64,000 bases of DNA from Streptococcus sp. M334. Lineage in GTDB: Bacteria; Bacillota; Bacilli; Lactobacillales; Streptococcaceae. Below, one piece after another: positions 1 through 10,000 of this stretch. The DNA is taken from contig NZ_GL732491.1 of the NCBI RefSeq assembly GCF_000187745.1, forward strand, positions 1 through 64,000, written 5' to 3'. The notes below the pieces were generated by a model. It did no database searches and was not told where the DNA came from. It saw only the letters and a program-made list of their open reading frames with translations. The first letter of the stretch is position 1; each line of letters starts with the position of its first letter. The translations under genes were made by a program, and so were the position numbers.

Positions 1-192
1 CAACATCTACTCTTATGCGGTATTAGCTATCGTTTCCAATAGTTATCCCCCGCTACCAGGCAGGTTACCTACGCGTTACTCACCCGTTCGCAACTCATCC
101 AGAGAAGCAAGCTCCTCCTTCAGCGTTCTACTTGCATGTATTAGGCACGCCGCCAGCGTTCGTCCTGAGCCAGGATCAAACTCTCATTAAAA
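1..192 (-). rRNA. rrs: 16S ribosomal RNA, 5' end only (cut by window edge)
   Basis: Read on the minus strand this is the start of a 16S rRNA: GAGAGTTTGATCCTGGCTC, then the conserved helices through GAACGGGTGAGTAACGCG and the AATACCGCATAAGAG segment. The variable V1 stem (AAGGAGGAGCTTGCTT) fits the mitis group of Streptococcus. The molecule runs off the left edge, so only about 190 nt are present. The exact mature 5' end is estimated by counting back from AGAGTTTGAT and may be a few bases off. Confidence 0.97.
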
Positions 193-345
193 GTTTGAGT
201 TCTCACTCATTTCTGTCACTGACAGATTTATTGTTTTTTCATTGTTCAGTACTACAACAGTTGTTGTAGTGCCCTGCACATTGGTTCGTCTTGTTCAGTT
301 TTCAAAGGTCTTTGTCACTCGCTTCTCTCAAGCGACAACTATATT

Positions 346-374
346 AGTATATCACAGTCACTTTCGCTTGTCAA
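346..374 (-). promoter_or_regulatory. rRNA operon promoter (TTGACA-17-TATACT)
   Basis: On the minus strand TTGACA (369-374) is followed after 17 bp by TATACT (346-351). This puts a transcription start about 150 nt before the 16S gene, downstream of the tRNA-Glu. The leader between (about 193-339) contains the segment CTTTGAAAACTGAACA common in Gram-positive rRNA leaders. Confidence 0.75.
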
Positions 375-431
375 CACTTTTTTGAAACTTTTTTTAATTT
401 TTTCAATCAGTATTTCATCTGCAACATACCA

Positions 432-503
432 TAGTCCGTACGGGATTCGAACCCGTGTTACCGCCGTGAAAAGGCGGTGTCTTAACCCCTTGACCAACGG
501 ACC
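432..503 (-). tRNA. tRNA-Glu (anticodon UUC)
   Basis: A 72-nt cloverleaf with anticodon loop CTTTTCA (UUC) and T-loop GGTTCGAATCC. No CCA is encoded. It is base-for-base identical to the second tRNA-Glu at 20758-20829. It precedes the 16S gene on the same strand with its own promoter upstream. Confidence 0.96.
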
Positions 504-528
504 TGAGCTGGTGTTTTCAACTCTTACT

Positions 529-556
529 ATTATACCGACTTTTTAAACTTTGTCAA
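529..556 (-). promoter_or_regulatory. tRNA-Glu / rRNA upstream promoter (TTGACA-16-TATAAT)
   Basis: On the minus strand TTGACA (551-556) and TATAAT (529-534) are separated by 16 bp, in an AT-rich stretch between comX and tRNA-Glu. This is a strong consensus promoter for the tRNA and probably also feeds the rRNA operon. Confidence 0.8.
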
Positions 557-594
557 CACCTTTTTTAAACTTTTTTATTTTTTTGCATGAATTC

Positions 595-1074
595 CTAATG
601 AGTACGGATGTCAAACTCTTTAAACACAATACGTAAGTCCTTTAGCACTCTTTGACGCCCTCGGAAGCGTTCATCTCTTAAGACGCGTTCTAACTCTTCT
701 TGTTTGTCTTTACTTTGTTTGTTTCTGTAATCTCTCAATGTTTCATGAAAGAGATAATAATCATCTAGCCAGAGTCCTCCCTCACTTACACGATGACTTA
801 TCTCACCTACTTCTTCATACGGTTCTTTATCATATCTTCGTTTTTGACTTTCTTGTTTACGGATATAATCTAAAATCCGATTCCGGAACTTAGTCTTAAA
901 ATATTTCCTTAAACGAGGAATATCTTCTACTATTCCTTCTTCTCTACTAATCAATTCATGTAAGCAAATCATTCCCTCTTGGTCCCAATCCGATAACTCC
1001 CATAAATGAAGGTAATATTCATTTCTACACTTGTACACAATCCCTTGGACTTCTTCATACATTTTTTTAAGCAT
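595..1074 (-). CDS. comX: Competence-specific sigma factor ComX/SigX
   Basis: 159 residues, the usual length of streptococcal ComX, matching remembered pneumococcal ComX along its whole length (for example the EYYLHLWELSDWDQEG and RILDYIRKQESQKRRYDKE segments). It is an alternative sigma factor made briefly during competence. It directs RNA polymerase to cin-box promoters (TACGAATA) of DNA-uptake and recombination genes such as comFA in this window. The start is set by the AAAGGGG ribosome site just upstream. It lies between ftsH and tRNA-Glu/16S, the same setting as pneumococcal comX1. A ComE half-site lies upstream (1155-1163). Most mitis-group genomes carry a second comX copy elsewhere; whether this one does cannot be seen here. 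Confidence 0.96.
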   Translation of the reverse strand: MLKKMYEEVQGIVYKCRNEYYLHLWELSDWDQEGMICLHELISREEGIVEDIPRLRKYFKTKFRNRILDYIRKQESQKRRYDKEPYEEVGEISHRVSEGGLWLDDYYLFHETLRDYRNKQSKDKQEELERVLRDERFRGRQRVLKDLRIVFKEFDIRTH

Positions 1075-1154
1075 AATCTTCCCCTTTCTAGATACAGTCT
1101 AACAGATTCAGATACACTTTTGGCACATTTCATCCATTCTGCACCCTTTAGTTC

Positions 1155-1163
1155 CTCAACTGC
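1155..1163 (-). promoter_or_regulatory. ComE-box half-site upstream of comX
   Basis: GCAGTTGAG on the minus strand matches the downstream half of the ComE consensus (ACAGTTGAG at comC) at 8 of 9 positions. The upstream half, one 21-bp period away, would fall in the ftsH terminator hairpin and is only weakly matched. A weak ComE site at comX is in line with what is known for the pneumococcus. Confidence 0.6.
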
Positions 1164-1165
1164 AC

Positions 1166-1188
1166 AAAAAAGAGAGGACATGCCTCTC
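1166..1188 (-). terminator. Terminator of ftsH
   Basis: On the minus strand, GAGAGG-CATGT-CCTCTC followed by six T residues directly after the ftsH stop codon. It overlaps the start of the comX control region. Confidence 0.8.
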
Positions 1189-1194
1189 TCAGGG

Positions 1195-3153
1195 TTATTT
1201 TTCATCATTCATTTTTGACTTTACTTCATCGTAAGATAGTGCATGTGATTCCTCTTCTACTGTTTCAGGCATCTTTCCTGTTTCGTAAAGAGATTTAATT
1301 TGTGTGCTATCCAATGTTTCGTATTTCAATAATGCTTCTGCAATCAACTTGTGAGTTTCACGATTTGACTGAATAATTTCAGCAGCTTTATTTCGTGCTT
1401 CATTTAATAATGAGCGAACCTCTTCGTCAATTTCATAAGCTGTTTGTTCTGAAATTGATTTTTGTGGGCTTTGTGCTCCAAACATAGCATGATTGCCCTC
1501 ATATTGTACTGGGCCAAGTTTTTCACTCATACCGTACTCTGTAACCATTGCACGCGCCATTTGTGTCGCTTGTTCAAAATCGTTTGAAGCTCCTGTAGTT
1601 TGGACATTAAAGATAATTTCTTCAGCTACACGTCCACCCATTAATCCAGCCAATTGCTCTTTCATATCTTCTTTAGAAAGAAGCATTTGATCTTCTTTAG
1701 GAAGTGCAATCATGTATCCGCCTGCACGTCCGCGTGGTACGATAGTAACTTTATGAACAACACGGGCATTCGACAAGACTAGACCAACAATGGTATGTCC
1801 TGCCTCATGATAGGCAACCAATTCACGTTCTTTTTGTGAAACTGTCTTATCTTTCTTAGAAGGTCCAGCAATAACTCTATCTTCTGCTTCATCAATATCT
1901 GAGGAATCAATGATTGATTTATTACGACGAGCAGCAACTAAAGCTGCTTCATTCAAGACATTCTCTAAATCAGCACCAACAAAGCCAGGAGTTTGTTGAG
2001 CCACTAATTTCAAATCAACATTTTCTGCTAAAGGCTTGTTCTTAGCATGAACTTTCAAGATTGCTTCGCGACCTTTAACATCAGGACGGCCAACCAATAC
2101 TTTTCTATCAAAACGTCCTGGACGCAGAAGGGCAGGGTCTAGTACATCTGAACGGTTCGTTGCAGCAATGACAATAATTCCTTCATTTCCCTCAAAACCA
2201 TCCATCTCAATCAAGAGTTGGTTCAAGGTTTGTTCACGTTCATCATTTCCTCCGCCAAGACCAACTCCACGTTGACGTCCAACAGCATCAATTTCATCGA
2301 TAAAGATGATAGCTGGTGCTGCTTTTTTGGCATCTTCAAAAAGAGAACGAACACGACTTGCACCAACCCCGACAAACATTTCTACAAAGTCAGAACCTGA
2401 AATACTAAAGAATGGAACACCTGCTTCTCCGGCGACTGCTTTAGCAAGCAAAGTCTTACCTGTTCCCGGAGGTCCCTCCAAAAGAACACCTGCTGGAATC
2501 CGAGCTCCAAGTTTTGTAAATCGTTTTGGATCTTTTAAAAATTCAACAACTTCAACTAGTTCTTGTTTTTCTTCCTCAGCTCCAGCCACATCTGAAAATC
2601 TTACTTTAATATCTTCTTTATTTGCGGCTTTAGCCTTACTTCGTCCAAAACTCATTGGGTTACGGCCATTATTTCCTCCCATATTTCCCATCATAGAGAA
2701 TAGGAAGAAGAAAAGAATACCGAATGGCACAATGGATACAAGAATATTAATCCACATACCACTTGAACTTTCATGCTTAACAGTTACTTCCGCCTTATGG
2801 TCAGAAGCAAGTTTTTGCAATTCTGATACTGTAGTATCTGAAGGAAGAATAATACTTGAAAATTTCTCTACTGTTGTAGCAGAAGGAGAAAAGAACTGGA
2901 TACCTGTTTCTTCTTTACTTGTTTTAGGATTTTTATAAACACCTGAAACTTCGATAACACTGCCATTTGGTTGGTAAGTCAATTCTTTTACATTGTCATC
3001 GGTAATTTCTTTTACCAATTCTGTATAATTAATTTGCTCACTTTTCCCTGCAACACTACCTGTACTAAAATACTGGTAACCTGTAACTAGGAGAAAAATA
3101 AGTAATAACCATAGAAAAGGATTTTTAATTAAACCATTATTTTGTTTTTTCAT
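1195..3153 (-). CDS. ftsH: ATP-dependent zinc metalloprotease FtsH
   Basis: 652 residues. Two membrane segments (about 12-28 and 134-156) flank an extracellular domain. They are followed by an AAA+ module with Walker A GPPGTGKT (227-234), Walker B IIFIDE (282-287) and second-region-of-homology [20 protein letters not shown], and then the zinc protease motif HEAGH (449-453). It is a hexameric membrane quality-control protease that unfolds and degrades misfolded membrane proteins and some regulators. It follows hpt and tilS on the same strand with 15 bp before the hpt stop, as in the pneumococcal tilS-hpt-ftsH cluster. Its own terminator lies just beyond the stop. Confidence 0.98.
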   Translation of the reverse strand: MKKQNNGLIKNPFLWLLLIFLLVTGYQYFSTGSVAGKSEQINYTELVKEITDDNVKELTYQPNGSVIEVSGVYKNPKTSKEETGIQFFSPSATTVEKFSSIILPSDTTVSELQKLASDHKAEVTVKHESSSGMWINILVSIVPFGILFFFLFSMMGNMGGNNGRNPMSFGRSKAKAANKEDIKVRFSDVAGAEEEKQELVEVVEFLKDPKRFTKLGARIPAGVLLEGPPGTGKTLLAKAVAGEAGVPFFSISGSDFVEMFVGVGASRVRSLFEDAKKAAPAIIFIDEIDAVGRQRGVGLGGGNDEREQTLNQLLIEMDGFEGNEGIIVIAATNRSDVLDPALLRPGRFDRKVLVGRPDVKGREAILKVHAKNKPLAENVDLKLVAQQTPGFVGADLENVLNEAALVAARRNKSIIDSSDIDEAEDRVIAGPSKKDKTVSQKERELVAYHEAGHTIVGLVLSNARVVHKVTIVPRGRAGGYMIALPKEDQMLLSKEDMKEQLAGLMGGRVAEEIIFNVQTTGASNDFEQATQMARAMVTEYGMSEKLGPVQYEGNHAMFGAQSPQKSISEQTAYEIDEEVRSLLNEARNKAAEIIQSNRETHKLIAEALLKYETLDSTQIKSLYETGKMPETVEEESHALSYDEVKSKMNDEK

Positions 3154-3168
3154 TAAAAATTGTTCTTT

Positions 3169-3711
3169 CTAATTTGAATACACTTCTTCTTTCAATACTC
3201 CAACATAAGGAAGGTTACGATAATTTTCTTTGTAATCTAAACCATAACCTACTACAAACTCATTTGGAATAGTAAAGCAGGTATAGTCTGCCTCAATTTC
3301 TACAACACGACCCTCTGGTTTATCCAACAAGGTTGCAATGTTAACAGAAGCTGCATCTCTTGCAATAAACATATCTCGCAAATTCTTCAAAGTTTGACCT
3401 GTATCAATGATATCTTCTACAAATAGAACATGTCTTCCTTTGATATCTTGAGTCACATCTTGTTTAATATTGATAACACCACTACTTGCTGTTCCACCAT
3501 GGTAACTAGAAACCATCATGAAGTCCATTTCAATATGTGTGTCGATATGTTTGACCAATTCAGCCATAAAAGGAATAGATCCTTTTAAAATCCCAACTAA
3601 AATTGGATTTTTTCCTGCATAGTCCTTAGTTAATTGAGCACCTAATTTTTTAGCAGCTTCTGTAATTTCATCGTGTGAAACGAGGATTTTTTTAATATCG
3701 TTTTCTAACAT
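3169..3711 (-). CDS. hpt: Hypoxanthine-guanine phosphoribosyltransferase
   Basis: 180 residues, normal for bacterial HPRT. The PRPP-binding loop [14 protein letters not shown] (about 95-108) and the C-terminal [20 protein letters not shown] segment are diagnostic. The enzyme salvages hypoxanthine and guanine with PRPP to IMP and GMP in the cytosol. It starts 5 bp beyond the tilS stop, so the two are co-transcribed. guaB, the next step from IMP towards GMP, lies far away at 29.7 kb. Confidence 0.97.
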   Translation of the reverse strand: MLENDIKKILVSHDEITEAAKKLGAQLTKDYAGKNPILVGILKGSIPFMAELVKHIDTHIEMDFMMVSSYHGGTASSGVINIKQDVTQDIKGRHVLFVEDIIDTGQTLKNLRDMFIARDAASVNIATLLDKPEGRVVEIEADYTCFTIPNEFVVGYGLDYKENYRNLPYVGVLKEEVYSN

Positions 3712-3715
3712 TTTT

Positions 3716-4993
3716 TTACCTATCTATTTTTTCTATATAAAGTACAGTGTTCATTATATCATTTTTCGTGTTTTTACTCAAATTACTGGTCGCAATTCCC
3801 AAAATTGAGACAATTTCACCAAATTGCTCAATAATCAGGACAGAGTTTCGCTTTTCCATAGGAATTTTCAAATCAATAAATAGACGTCTGAGTTTTTTTC
3901 TATGCCCATTTTGAATCAAAACATCTCCTGGTTTTCGATGACGAATGTATATGGATGTTTCGCGTGAAACAGGTATTTGTTGAATTGACTCACCTTCTAA
4001 AGGAAGTCCAAAGGAAAATAAATATCCTTGATAAGTAACCTGATTTTGATAGTGTAACACAAATTCATCTTCCTTTTCATCAGCCTGCGGACTGATTTTA
4101 CAAATCTGAAACTTTTGATACTCTTTTATCAATTCATAGCCATTTTTAAGCAGATGACGATACTGGCTTTTAATTTTTAAAATCTGCCGAACTTCTTCAA
4201 ACTGAGCTTTTGTAAGATTCAAATCTGGAAAACGATTCAGATAAGTTTGAAGTAAAACTCTTTGTGTCGAATCAGAGTAAGACAATAGTTGCTCTAAATT
4301 TTCTACATCAATATTCTTTGATAGTTCAGCTATTGCCAAATCATAATCTAAAATTTCATTGCCGAGACTTAAGATTGCATCCCTAAATCGAGGATTTTCT
4401 TTTTCCAATTCTGGTAAATAAGAGTTTCGAATACGATTTCGAAAATAATGATTTTCCTGATTTGATATATCTTCAAAATGAAAAATTGATGGAAAGTCTT
4501 TTTTATGAAATTGCAAGAAGGGACGAATCATTTCTATATCCCCGACTACTTGCTTCTCCTTAATTCCTGATAGATAGCGCAAGCGAGTGCCTCGAATCAA
4601 ACGCATCAAAATCGTTTCCACCTGGTCATCAGCATGGTGGGCAGTGACCAAGGCTGTAGCACCTGTCTTTTTCATGACCTCTTGAAAAAAATCATAACGA
4701 AAATCTCGAGCACGCGCTTCTGAAAATTCTCCTGAAAAATTGCTGATATAAATAGGAAGCTCTGCTTCAGCAGCTAACTTCCTTAATTCCTTTTCTTCCC
4801 AATCTGATTCTACTCTCTGCTTATGATTCACATGAGCTAGAATCAATTCAATTTCTAACTCTTCTTGATACGTAGACAATACCTTAAATAGAAACATAGA
4901 ATCTAATCCACCAGAAAGAGCTAGCACCACCTTAGTATGTTTTTTAAAATATCCTCTCTTGAGAAAATGATTTAAAAAATCCTGTTCCCTCAT
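3716..4993 (-). CDS. tilS: tRNA(Ile)-lysidine synthase TilS
   Basis: 425 residues. The PP-loop SGGLDS (27-32) and the [15 protein letters not shown] segment mark the adenylating N-terminal domain; the C-terminal half has TilS-type substrate-binding features ([19 protein letters not shown]). It modifies C34 of tRNA-Ile(CAU) to lysidine so that it reads AUA; this is essential in most bacteria. ATGA overlap with the upstream serine-hydrolase gene shows translational coupling. A parS-like palindrome (3956-3971) lies inside the coding region. Confidence 0.96.
   Translation of the reverse strand: MREQDFLNHFLKRGYFKKHTKVVLALSGGLDSMFLFKVLSTYQEELEIELILAHVNHKQRVESDWEEKELRKLAAEAELPIYISNFSGEFSEARARDFRYDFFQEVMKKTGATALVTAHHADDQVETILMRLIRGTRLRYLSGIKEKQVVGDIEMIRPFLQFHKKDFPSIFHFEDISNQENHYFRNRIRNSYLPELEKENPRFRDAILSLGNEILDYDLAIAELSKNIDVENLEQLLSYSDSTQRVLLQTYLNRFPDLNLTKAQFEEVRQILKIKSQYRHLLKNGYELIKEYQKFQICKISPQADEKEDEFVLHYQNQVTYQGYLFSFGLPLEGESIQQIPVSRETSIYIRHRKPGDVLIQNGHRKKLRRLFIDLKIPMEKRNSVLIIEQFGEIVSILGIATSNLSKNTKNDIMNTVLYIEKIDR
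3956..3971. promoter_or_regulatory. parS-like ParB site (one mismatch)
   Basis: TGTTTCGCGTGAAACA, which matches the Firmicute parS consensus TGTTTCACGTGAAACA except for one central base. It lies in tilS about 10 kb left of dnaA. Sites of this kind nucleate ParB (gene at 15544-16302) and SMC loading. Confidence 0.75.
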
Positions 4994-6258
4994 TTTAGAA
5001 CCTCATAAACATCTTTAGCTATCTGAGAAATCGTATCATAATCAGAATTTTTAGTGAAAATAGAAAGAACAAATGGAGAATCTGCATAGACAACACCCGT
5101 ATCATGCTCAAATTCGTCCGCATCCCCAATTTTATGAGCTACCTTCACAGAAACACCTTTGGCAATTCGCTCATTATCAAAATCTGTTTTTGTTAAAGAC
5201 TCCAATACAAATCCATTTTGATTATAAATAGCTTCCATGACTTTCCCAGCCATTTTAGAAGAAATCAATTTTTCTTTCGTATCCCAATCATCTCCCATAA
5301 TAGCAGACATCTTGGACTTAAATGTTGTATCAGATTGATTTGAAATGTAATATCCCAATAGATTATGAGCTACATTGTCCGATTCTTTAGCTACTTTCGT
5401 AATTAAATCTTTTAAAGAATACTCTTTATTATCCTCTTTTTTAGGGAGACTACCACTTCCCTCTGGTTTATAAGAACCTGGAAAATCATTAACTGCTGAT
5501 ACGTATTTTACAGTCGTATCTAACTGATATAGACCCTCATTTATTTTTTCTTGCGTATAGTAGAGATAAGGGAGTTTTAAAACACTAGCTGCATACATCT
5601 TTTCATCTTGATTGATACCAGCTTCTTTTCCAGTAGTCAATTGCTTAACATAAATAGAGAAAGAATCTTTTTGATATTTTTCAGATAACATTTCTTGGAC
5701 TTTACTCATCCGATTATCTTCTTCAGAAGTTGACTCTTTATCCACCCATCCGGCCTGATCAATATGTAGAAATTCTTTTCCTTCTACAAACATGGTCTTA
5801 TCGATTGATACCTGCGAATAAGCTGATAAGAATGATTTCACCTCTTTTAAATCATAAGGACTATTATACAGTTTAAAACCTGATTCTAACCATACTTTTT
5901 TTATTGTTGGAGTTACCTCTGACTGATCATATAAAAATCGTTTGTCTGCAGCTATAAATTGATGGTTGGATAACTTAAATACTGGAATTCCTTGTTTATT
6001 TAAGCGCCACTCGGTTATTTGAAAACTTGTTTTAGGAGTCAATTTTCCAGATTCTACCACTAAATCTTCATTTGCATAGACAGGAACTTCTCCATAAACC
6101 ATAGGAGTACTTAGCTTTTCTCTAAAATAAATACCAAAGTCAGATTGTGAAAGGTAATAAATTTCTTTCGAAGTATAGACAACTTCTTTTTCTGTGCTAA
6201 CGACTTTTGAAATGGTCAAAAAACTCGGTAGCAACAAAATAATTAAGAATTTACGCAT
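4990..6258 (-). CDS. Secreted serine hydrolase of the class A beta-lactamase/PBP fold
   Basis: 422 residues. An N-terminal signal peptide (about 1-20) is followed by about 180 residues without recognisable motifs and then a beta-lactamase-like domain. The catalytic motifs SVLK (225-228), SDN (293-295) and KIG (376-378) are all present in the right order. This implies an acyl-serine enzyme acting outside the cell, probably on cell-wall peptides rather than as a resistance enzyme; the substrate is unknown. It lies in the divIC-tilS run, overlaps tilS by 4 bp and the small gene before it by 8 bp, so it is made with division and wall functions. Pneumococcus has the same gene here (from memory, annotated as beta-lactamase class A). 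No resistance role is implied. Confidence 0.85.
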   Translation of the reverse strand: MRKFLIILLLPSFLTISKVVSTEKEVVYTSKEIYYLSQSDFGIYFREKLSTPMVYGEVPVYANEDLVVESGKLTPKTSFQITEWRLNKQGIPVFKLSNHQFIAADKRFLYDQSEVTPTIKKVWLESGFKLYNSPYDLKEVKSFLSAYSQVSIDKTMFVEGKEFLHIDQAGWVDKESTSEEDNRMSKVQEMLSEKYQKDSFSIYVKQLTTGKEAGINQDEKMYAASVLKLPYLYYTQEKINEGLYQLDTTVKYVSAVNDFPGSYKPEGSGSLPKKEDNKEYSLKDLITKVAKESDNVAHNLLGYYISNQSDTTFKSKMSAIMGDDWDTKEKLISSKMAGKVMEAIYNQNGFVLESLTKTDFDNERIAKGVSVKVAHKIGDADEFEHDTGVVYADSPFVLSIFTKNSDYDTISQIAKDVYEVLK

Positions 6259-6373
6259 TCTTCCTTTCCTTTTCTTCTTGTAAACGCAATAATTGATTTT
6301 TATCAGCTAGCTCTTCCAGCTTTTCATCCGATAGACTCAAAAATTGCTCAATTACATCTAATAAATTTTCCAT
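6251..6373 (-). CDS. Small conserved 40-residue protein between divIC and the serine hydrolase
   Basis: Starts at MENLLDVIEQF, with AAGGTGAT as ribosome site in front. A longer reading frame runs upstream to 6472 but overlaps divIC and lacks a ribosome site. The product is 40 residues, highly charged ([20 protein letters not shown]) and predicted helical with no signal or membrane segment. It begins 4 bp after the divIC stop and ends overlapping the next gene by 8 bp, so it is translated as part of the operon. Function not recognised. The same small gene is remembered in pneumococcus at this position, which supports it being real. Confidence 0.75.
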   Translation of the reverse strand: MENLLDVIEQFLSLSDEKLEELADKNQLLRLQEEKERKNA

Positions 6374-6377
6374 TTTA

Positions 6378-6746
6378 TCACCTTGGAAGCAAGTCAGGAA
6401 TCGTATAAACAGCTTCCCGATTCTTAGAATAATAATATTTTGCACGCATGTATTTAGCAGCGTAATCTTCATCTTTCAACTTTGTAGCAAAAGCTGTCTC
6501 CTTCTCCTTTTCCTCACTCAAGGTTTGATACTGAGTTTGCAAGTCTGACAACTGTTGACGTCTTTGGAGTAATTGGTGATAGCTTTGAGCAAGGTTATAA
6601 GTTGGTAAAATGAACAATAAAATCATCAAAATCAGAACCCAACCCATGAAACGATTACGTTTTTGTCGTTCTTTCATCAGATAGCGACGACGTTGGTGCT
6701 CATTTTGAATAAAAGAATTATTCAATTGTACGATATTTTTAGACAT
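6378..6746 (-). CDS. divIC: Septum formation protein DivIC/FtsB family
   Basis: 122 residues. Basic cytoplasmic N terminus (RQKRNR), one membrane segment (about 33-52, [18 protein letters not shown]) and an outer coiled coil ([20 protein letters not shown]). This is the DivIC/FtsB plan: a bitopic protein that forms a complex with DivIB/FtsQ and FtsL and helps activate septal wall synthesis. It overlaps the upstream S4 gene by 8 bp. Confidence 0.93.
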
Positions 6747-7005
6747 TTTCTTCTACCCGTGTTTCACTGATGATTTCATACATGCCTGCTGCATCTTCTT
6801 TTTTTGTACTATCTTTCATCTCCAGTACTTTGACAAGTAGCAACTTATTGCCAAAACGAATTTCAACTTGATCATTAACTTTCAAATCTGTTGAACTTTT
6901 GGCCAAGATTCCATTCACCTTGATTCTACCTTTATCAGCTACTTCCTTTGCGACTGTACGACGCTTGATAATTCTTGATACTTTTAAATATTTGTCTAAT
7001 CTCAT
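6739..7005 (-). CDS. rqcP: S4-domain RNA-binding protein, RqcP/YabO type
   Basis: 88 residues, nearly all an S4 RNA-binding domain ([21 protein letters not shown]...GRIKVNG). The closest family is YabO/RqcP, which in Bacillus works with RqcH to add alanine tails on nascent chains stuck on 50S subunits. The position next to divIC and mfd/pth is the usual Firmicute one and, with pth close by, fits a role in ribosome rescue. Assignment to RqcP rather than to a heat-shock Hsp15-type protein is by length and context. Confidence 0.85.
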
Positions 7006-7062
7006 TTTTATTACCTCAAATTATTATTGTACCATTTTTATCCATTTTATAGAAGAAAAATG

Positions 7063-10000
7063 TTAAAGGGAATTGCTTTCTTTTGACTCTTTTATCTCTA
7101 ATAAACTTTCTCCAAAAATGAGCAGACTTTCTAAAATTTCATAGTCCTTCTTGTTTCGGACATCAAATACGACTTCCATTAGTCCCTTATTCTCAGCTAT
7201 GGCTGCTTTTAAATTCGTTGCGGATAAAGATTTAAAATAATCTTGAGCCAAGAACAGTCGCTGAGTAATTTTTTCAAATTGAACTGTAATCTTATTTTCT
7301 TTTCTTTCCACACGTTCTACAAAGACCTTATCAAAATATGACTTGACTAGACCAATTTCTAAAAGATAGGCTACAACGTCTGGATACTCTCCAAAACGAT
7401 CCATCAACTCCTCTTGTAACTCTTCATAATTGACACGGTTGTCAATTTGACGAATTTTCTTGTAAATTTCGATTTTATGTCTTTGATCAGAAATATAAGT
7501 ATCAGGAAGATAGGCATCAATTTGCAAAATCAATTCGGCATTCCCTTTGGTTCTTGTGTTAGTGTTAGCATTACCGTTTCTTCTAGCAATAGCTTCCTCT
7601 AGTAACTGCGAATATAATTCAAAACCAACAGAATCAATGAAACCAGACTGAGACTTTCCTAAAAGATTTCCTGCTCCACGAATCGAAAGATCTCGCATTG
7701 CAATCTTAAATCCGGAGCCCAATTCTGTAAATCCTTTAATTGCCTCTAATCTCTTTTCAGAGACCTCACTGATTGATTTTTCTGGACGATACATGAGATA
7801 GGCATAAGCAATGCGGTTGCTACGACCAACTCTTCCTCTTAACTGATACAAAGTTGACAAGCCCATATGGTCTGCATTTTCGATAAACAAGGTATTGGCA
7901 TTTGGAATGTCCACCCCTGTCTCGATAATGGTAGTCGTCACCAAAATATCATACTGACCTTCAATGAAATCCAGTAGAGTATTTTCTAACTGAATCTCAC
8001 TCATTTGCCCGTGAACATATCCAATCGAAGCCTCTGGAATCAACTCCTGTAATTCTGAAACCTTTTGGTCAATCGTGTCAACTTTGTTGTAAAGATAGTA
8101 AACTTGACCTCCACGCTCCATTTCACGCAAGACCGCATCACGAATGACACTATCATTCTTTTCCAAAACATAGGTTTGCACTGGATAACGATTAGTCGGC
8201 GGAGTTTCAATAACAGACAAATCTCTGATTCCCAGCATAGACATATGAAGGGTACGAGGAATTGGCGTTGCTGTCAAGGTCAGGACATCCACTTGTTTCT
8301 TCAGTTCTTTCAAGGTTTCCTTATGCTTGACACCAAATCGCTGTTCCTCATCTATAATCATCAAGCCCAAATCAGCAAACACAACATCTTTAGACAAAAC
8401 ACGATGGGTTCCAATCAAAATATCAACTTGACCGTTTTTCAATTTTTCAAGTGTTTCAGTCTGCTCTTTTTTACTTCTAAAACGACTTAACACATCAATA
8501 TTAACTGCAAAATTTTGGAATCGTTCCTTAAAATTCGTATAGTGCTGTTGTGCTAAAACCGTCGTCGGAACTAGAACGACAACCTGTTTGTGATCATTGA
8601 CTGCCTTAAAGGCTGCACGCATAGCAACTTCAGTCTTTCCAAAACCAACATCCCCAACTAAAAGTCGATCCATTGGCTGAGAATCCTGCATATCTCTCTT
8701 GATTTCCTCAACACTACGAAGTTGATCATCCGTTTCAACATAAGGGAAGGCATCATCAAAAGCATGTTGATCTTCATCATCAGATGAGAAAGCAAAACCC
8801 TTCAACTGGCTGCGTTCAGAATAGAGTTTGATTAAATCATCAGCTATATCCTCTACCTGATTCTTAACCTTTTGCTTGGCCTTTTTAAAATGACCGTCAT
8901 TTAATTTATTGAGTTTGGGCGCTTTACCATCACTTGAAACATATTTAGATAGTAGATGAATCTGTTCCACTGGGATGGAGATTTGATCCCCATTTTGATA
9001 CTGGACACTGACATAATCGCGGTGGATTCCTTTTATTTCAATTGTTTCAATTCCTAGATATTGACCAATTCCATGAATATGGTGAACAACGTAATCTCCT
9101 TTTTCAAGTTCATTGTAATCTTTTAATCTCTCTGCGTTTGAAACATGTTGTCTTCGAAAACGACGTTTCAATTTCTTTTGAAAAATCTCATGTTCAGTAA
9201 TCAATAAAATCTTTTCATCTACAAAATGAAAACCATGTCTGAGATTACCCTCAATTAAGTTTACAGATTCTTTACAGATATTTGACTTATCTCTAGAATC
9301 CAATTTAATCTGGTATTCCTCTAAAACATCCTCCAATGTTTTACTTCCCATTGAATTGCTAGACTGCAGAATAATAGTGTAATCCATTTTTTTGTATCGC
9401 TCAATTTCTTCTTTTAGAAAAGAAAATTGATTGAAAAACTCCTGCATAGGATATTGATTAAATTGATAAATTTTGTCAAACTTGAGATTTCCTAACCCCT
9501 TTTGCAGATTAGAGAAAAAGGTAACCGGACTCTGTTTTTTATAGATCTGCTCTGTATCTGCAAAATACTGCATTTCAGAAACTGCTTTACCATTCTGTAA
9601 TTCTTCTGTAAAGTATTGCGCTAATTCTCTTTCAAATATTTCATACTGATTCATCAATTTTTGATAATCATCAAAGAATATTGGGGTATCTTTTTCAATA
9701 TAGTCAAAAACAGTCCATGTCTTGTCATAACACAAAGATAAAAATTTCCGTGAATCAGAATGAATTTGTTTTTGGTGAAAACTTGAAAGAATTTCTTCTA
9801 AGTATAATTTTAAAATAGGTGATAAAGTTTTTGAAATCTGTTTTTCTAAAACTGACTGACCTTGTTGATAATCCTTTTCTTTCAAAAGAATATCACTAGC
9901 TGGAAATATGGTGAGTTCTGTCTGATTTTTTTTCGATAATTGTGTTTCGACTTCAAATGACCTGATACCATCGACTTCATCACCAAAAAACTCAATTCGG

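Noticed and set aside
2306..2938. 210-codon plus-strand open frame inside ftsH
   Set aside because: It is antisense to a full-length, highly conserved ftsH, has no ribosome site and no recognisable motif.
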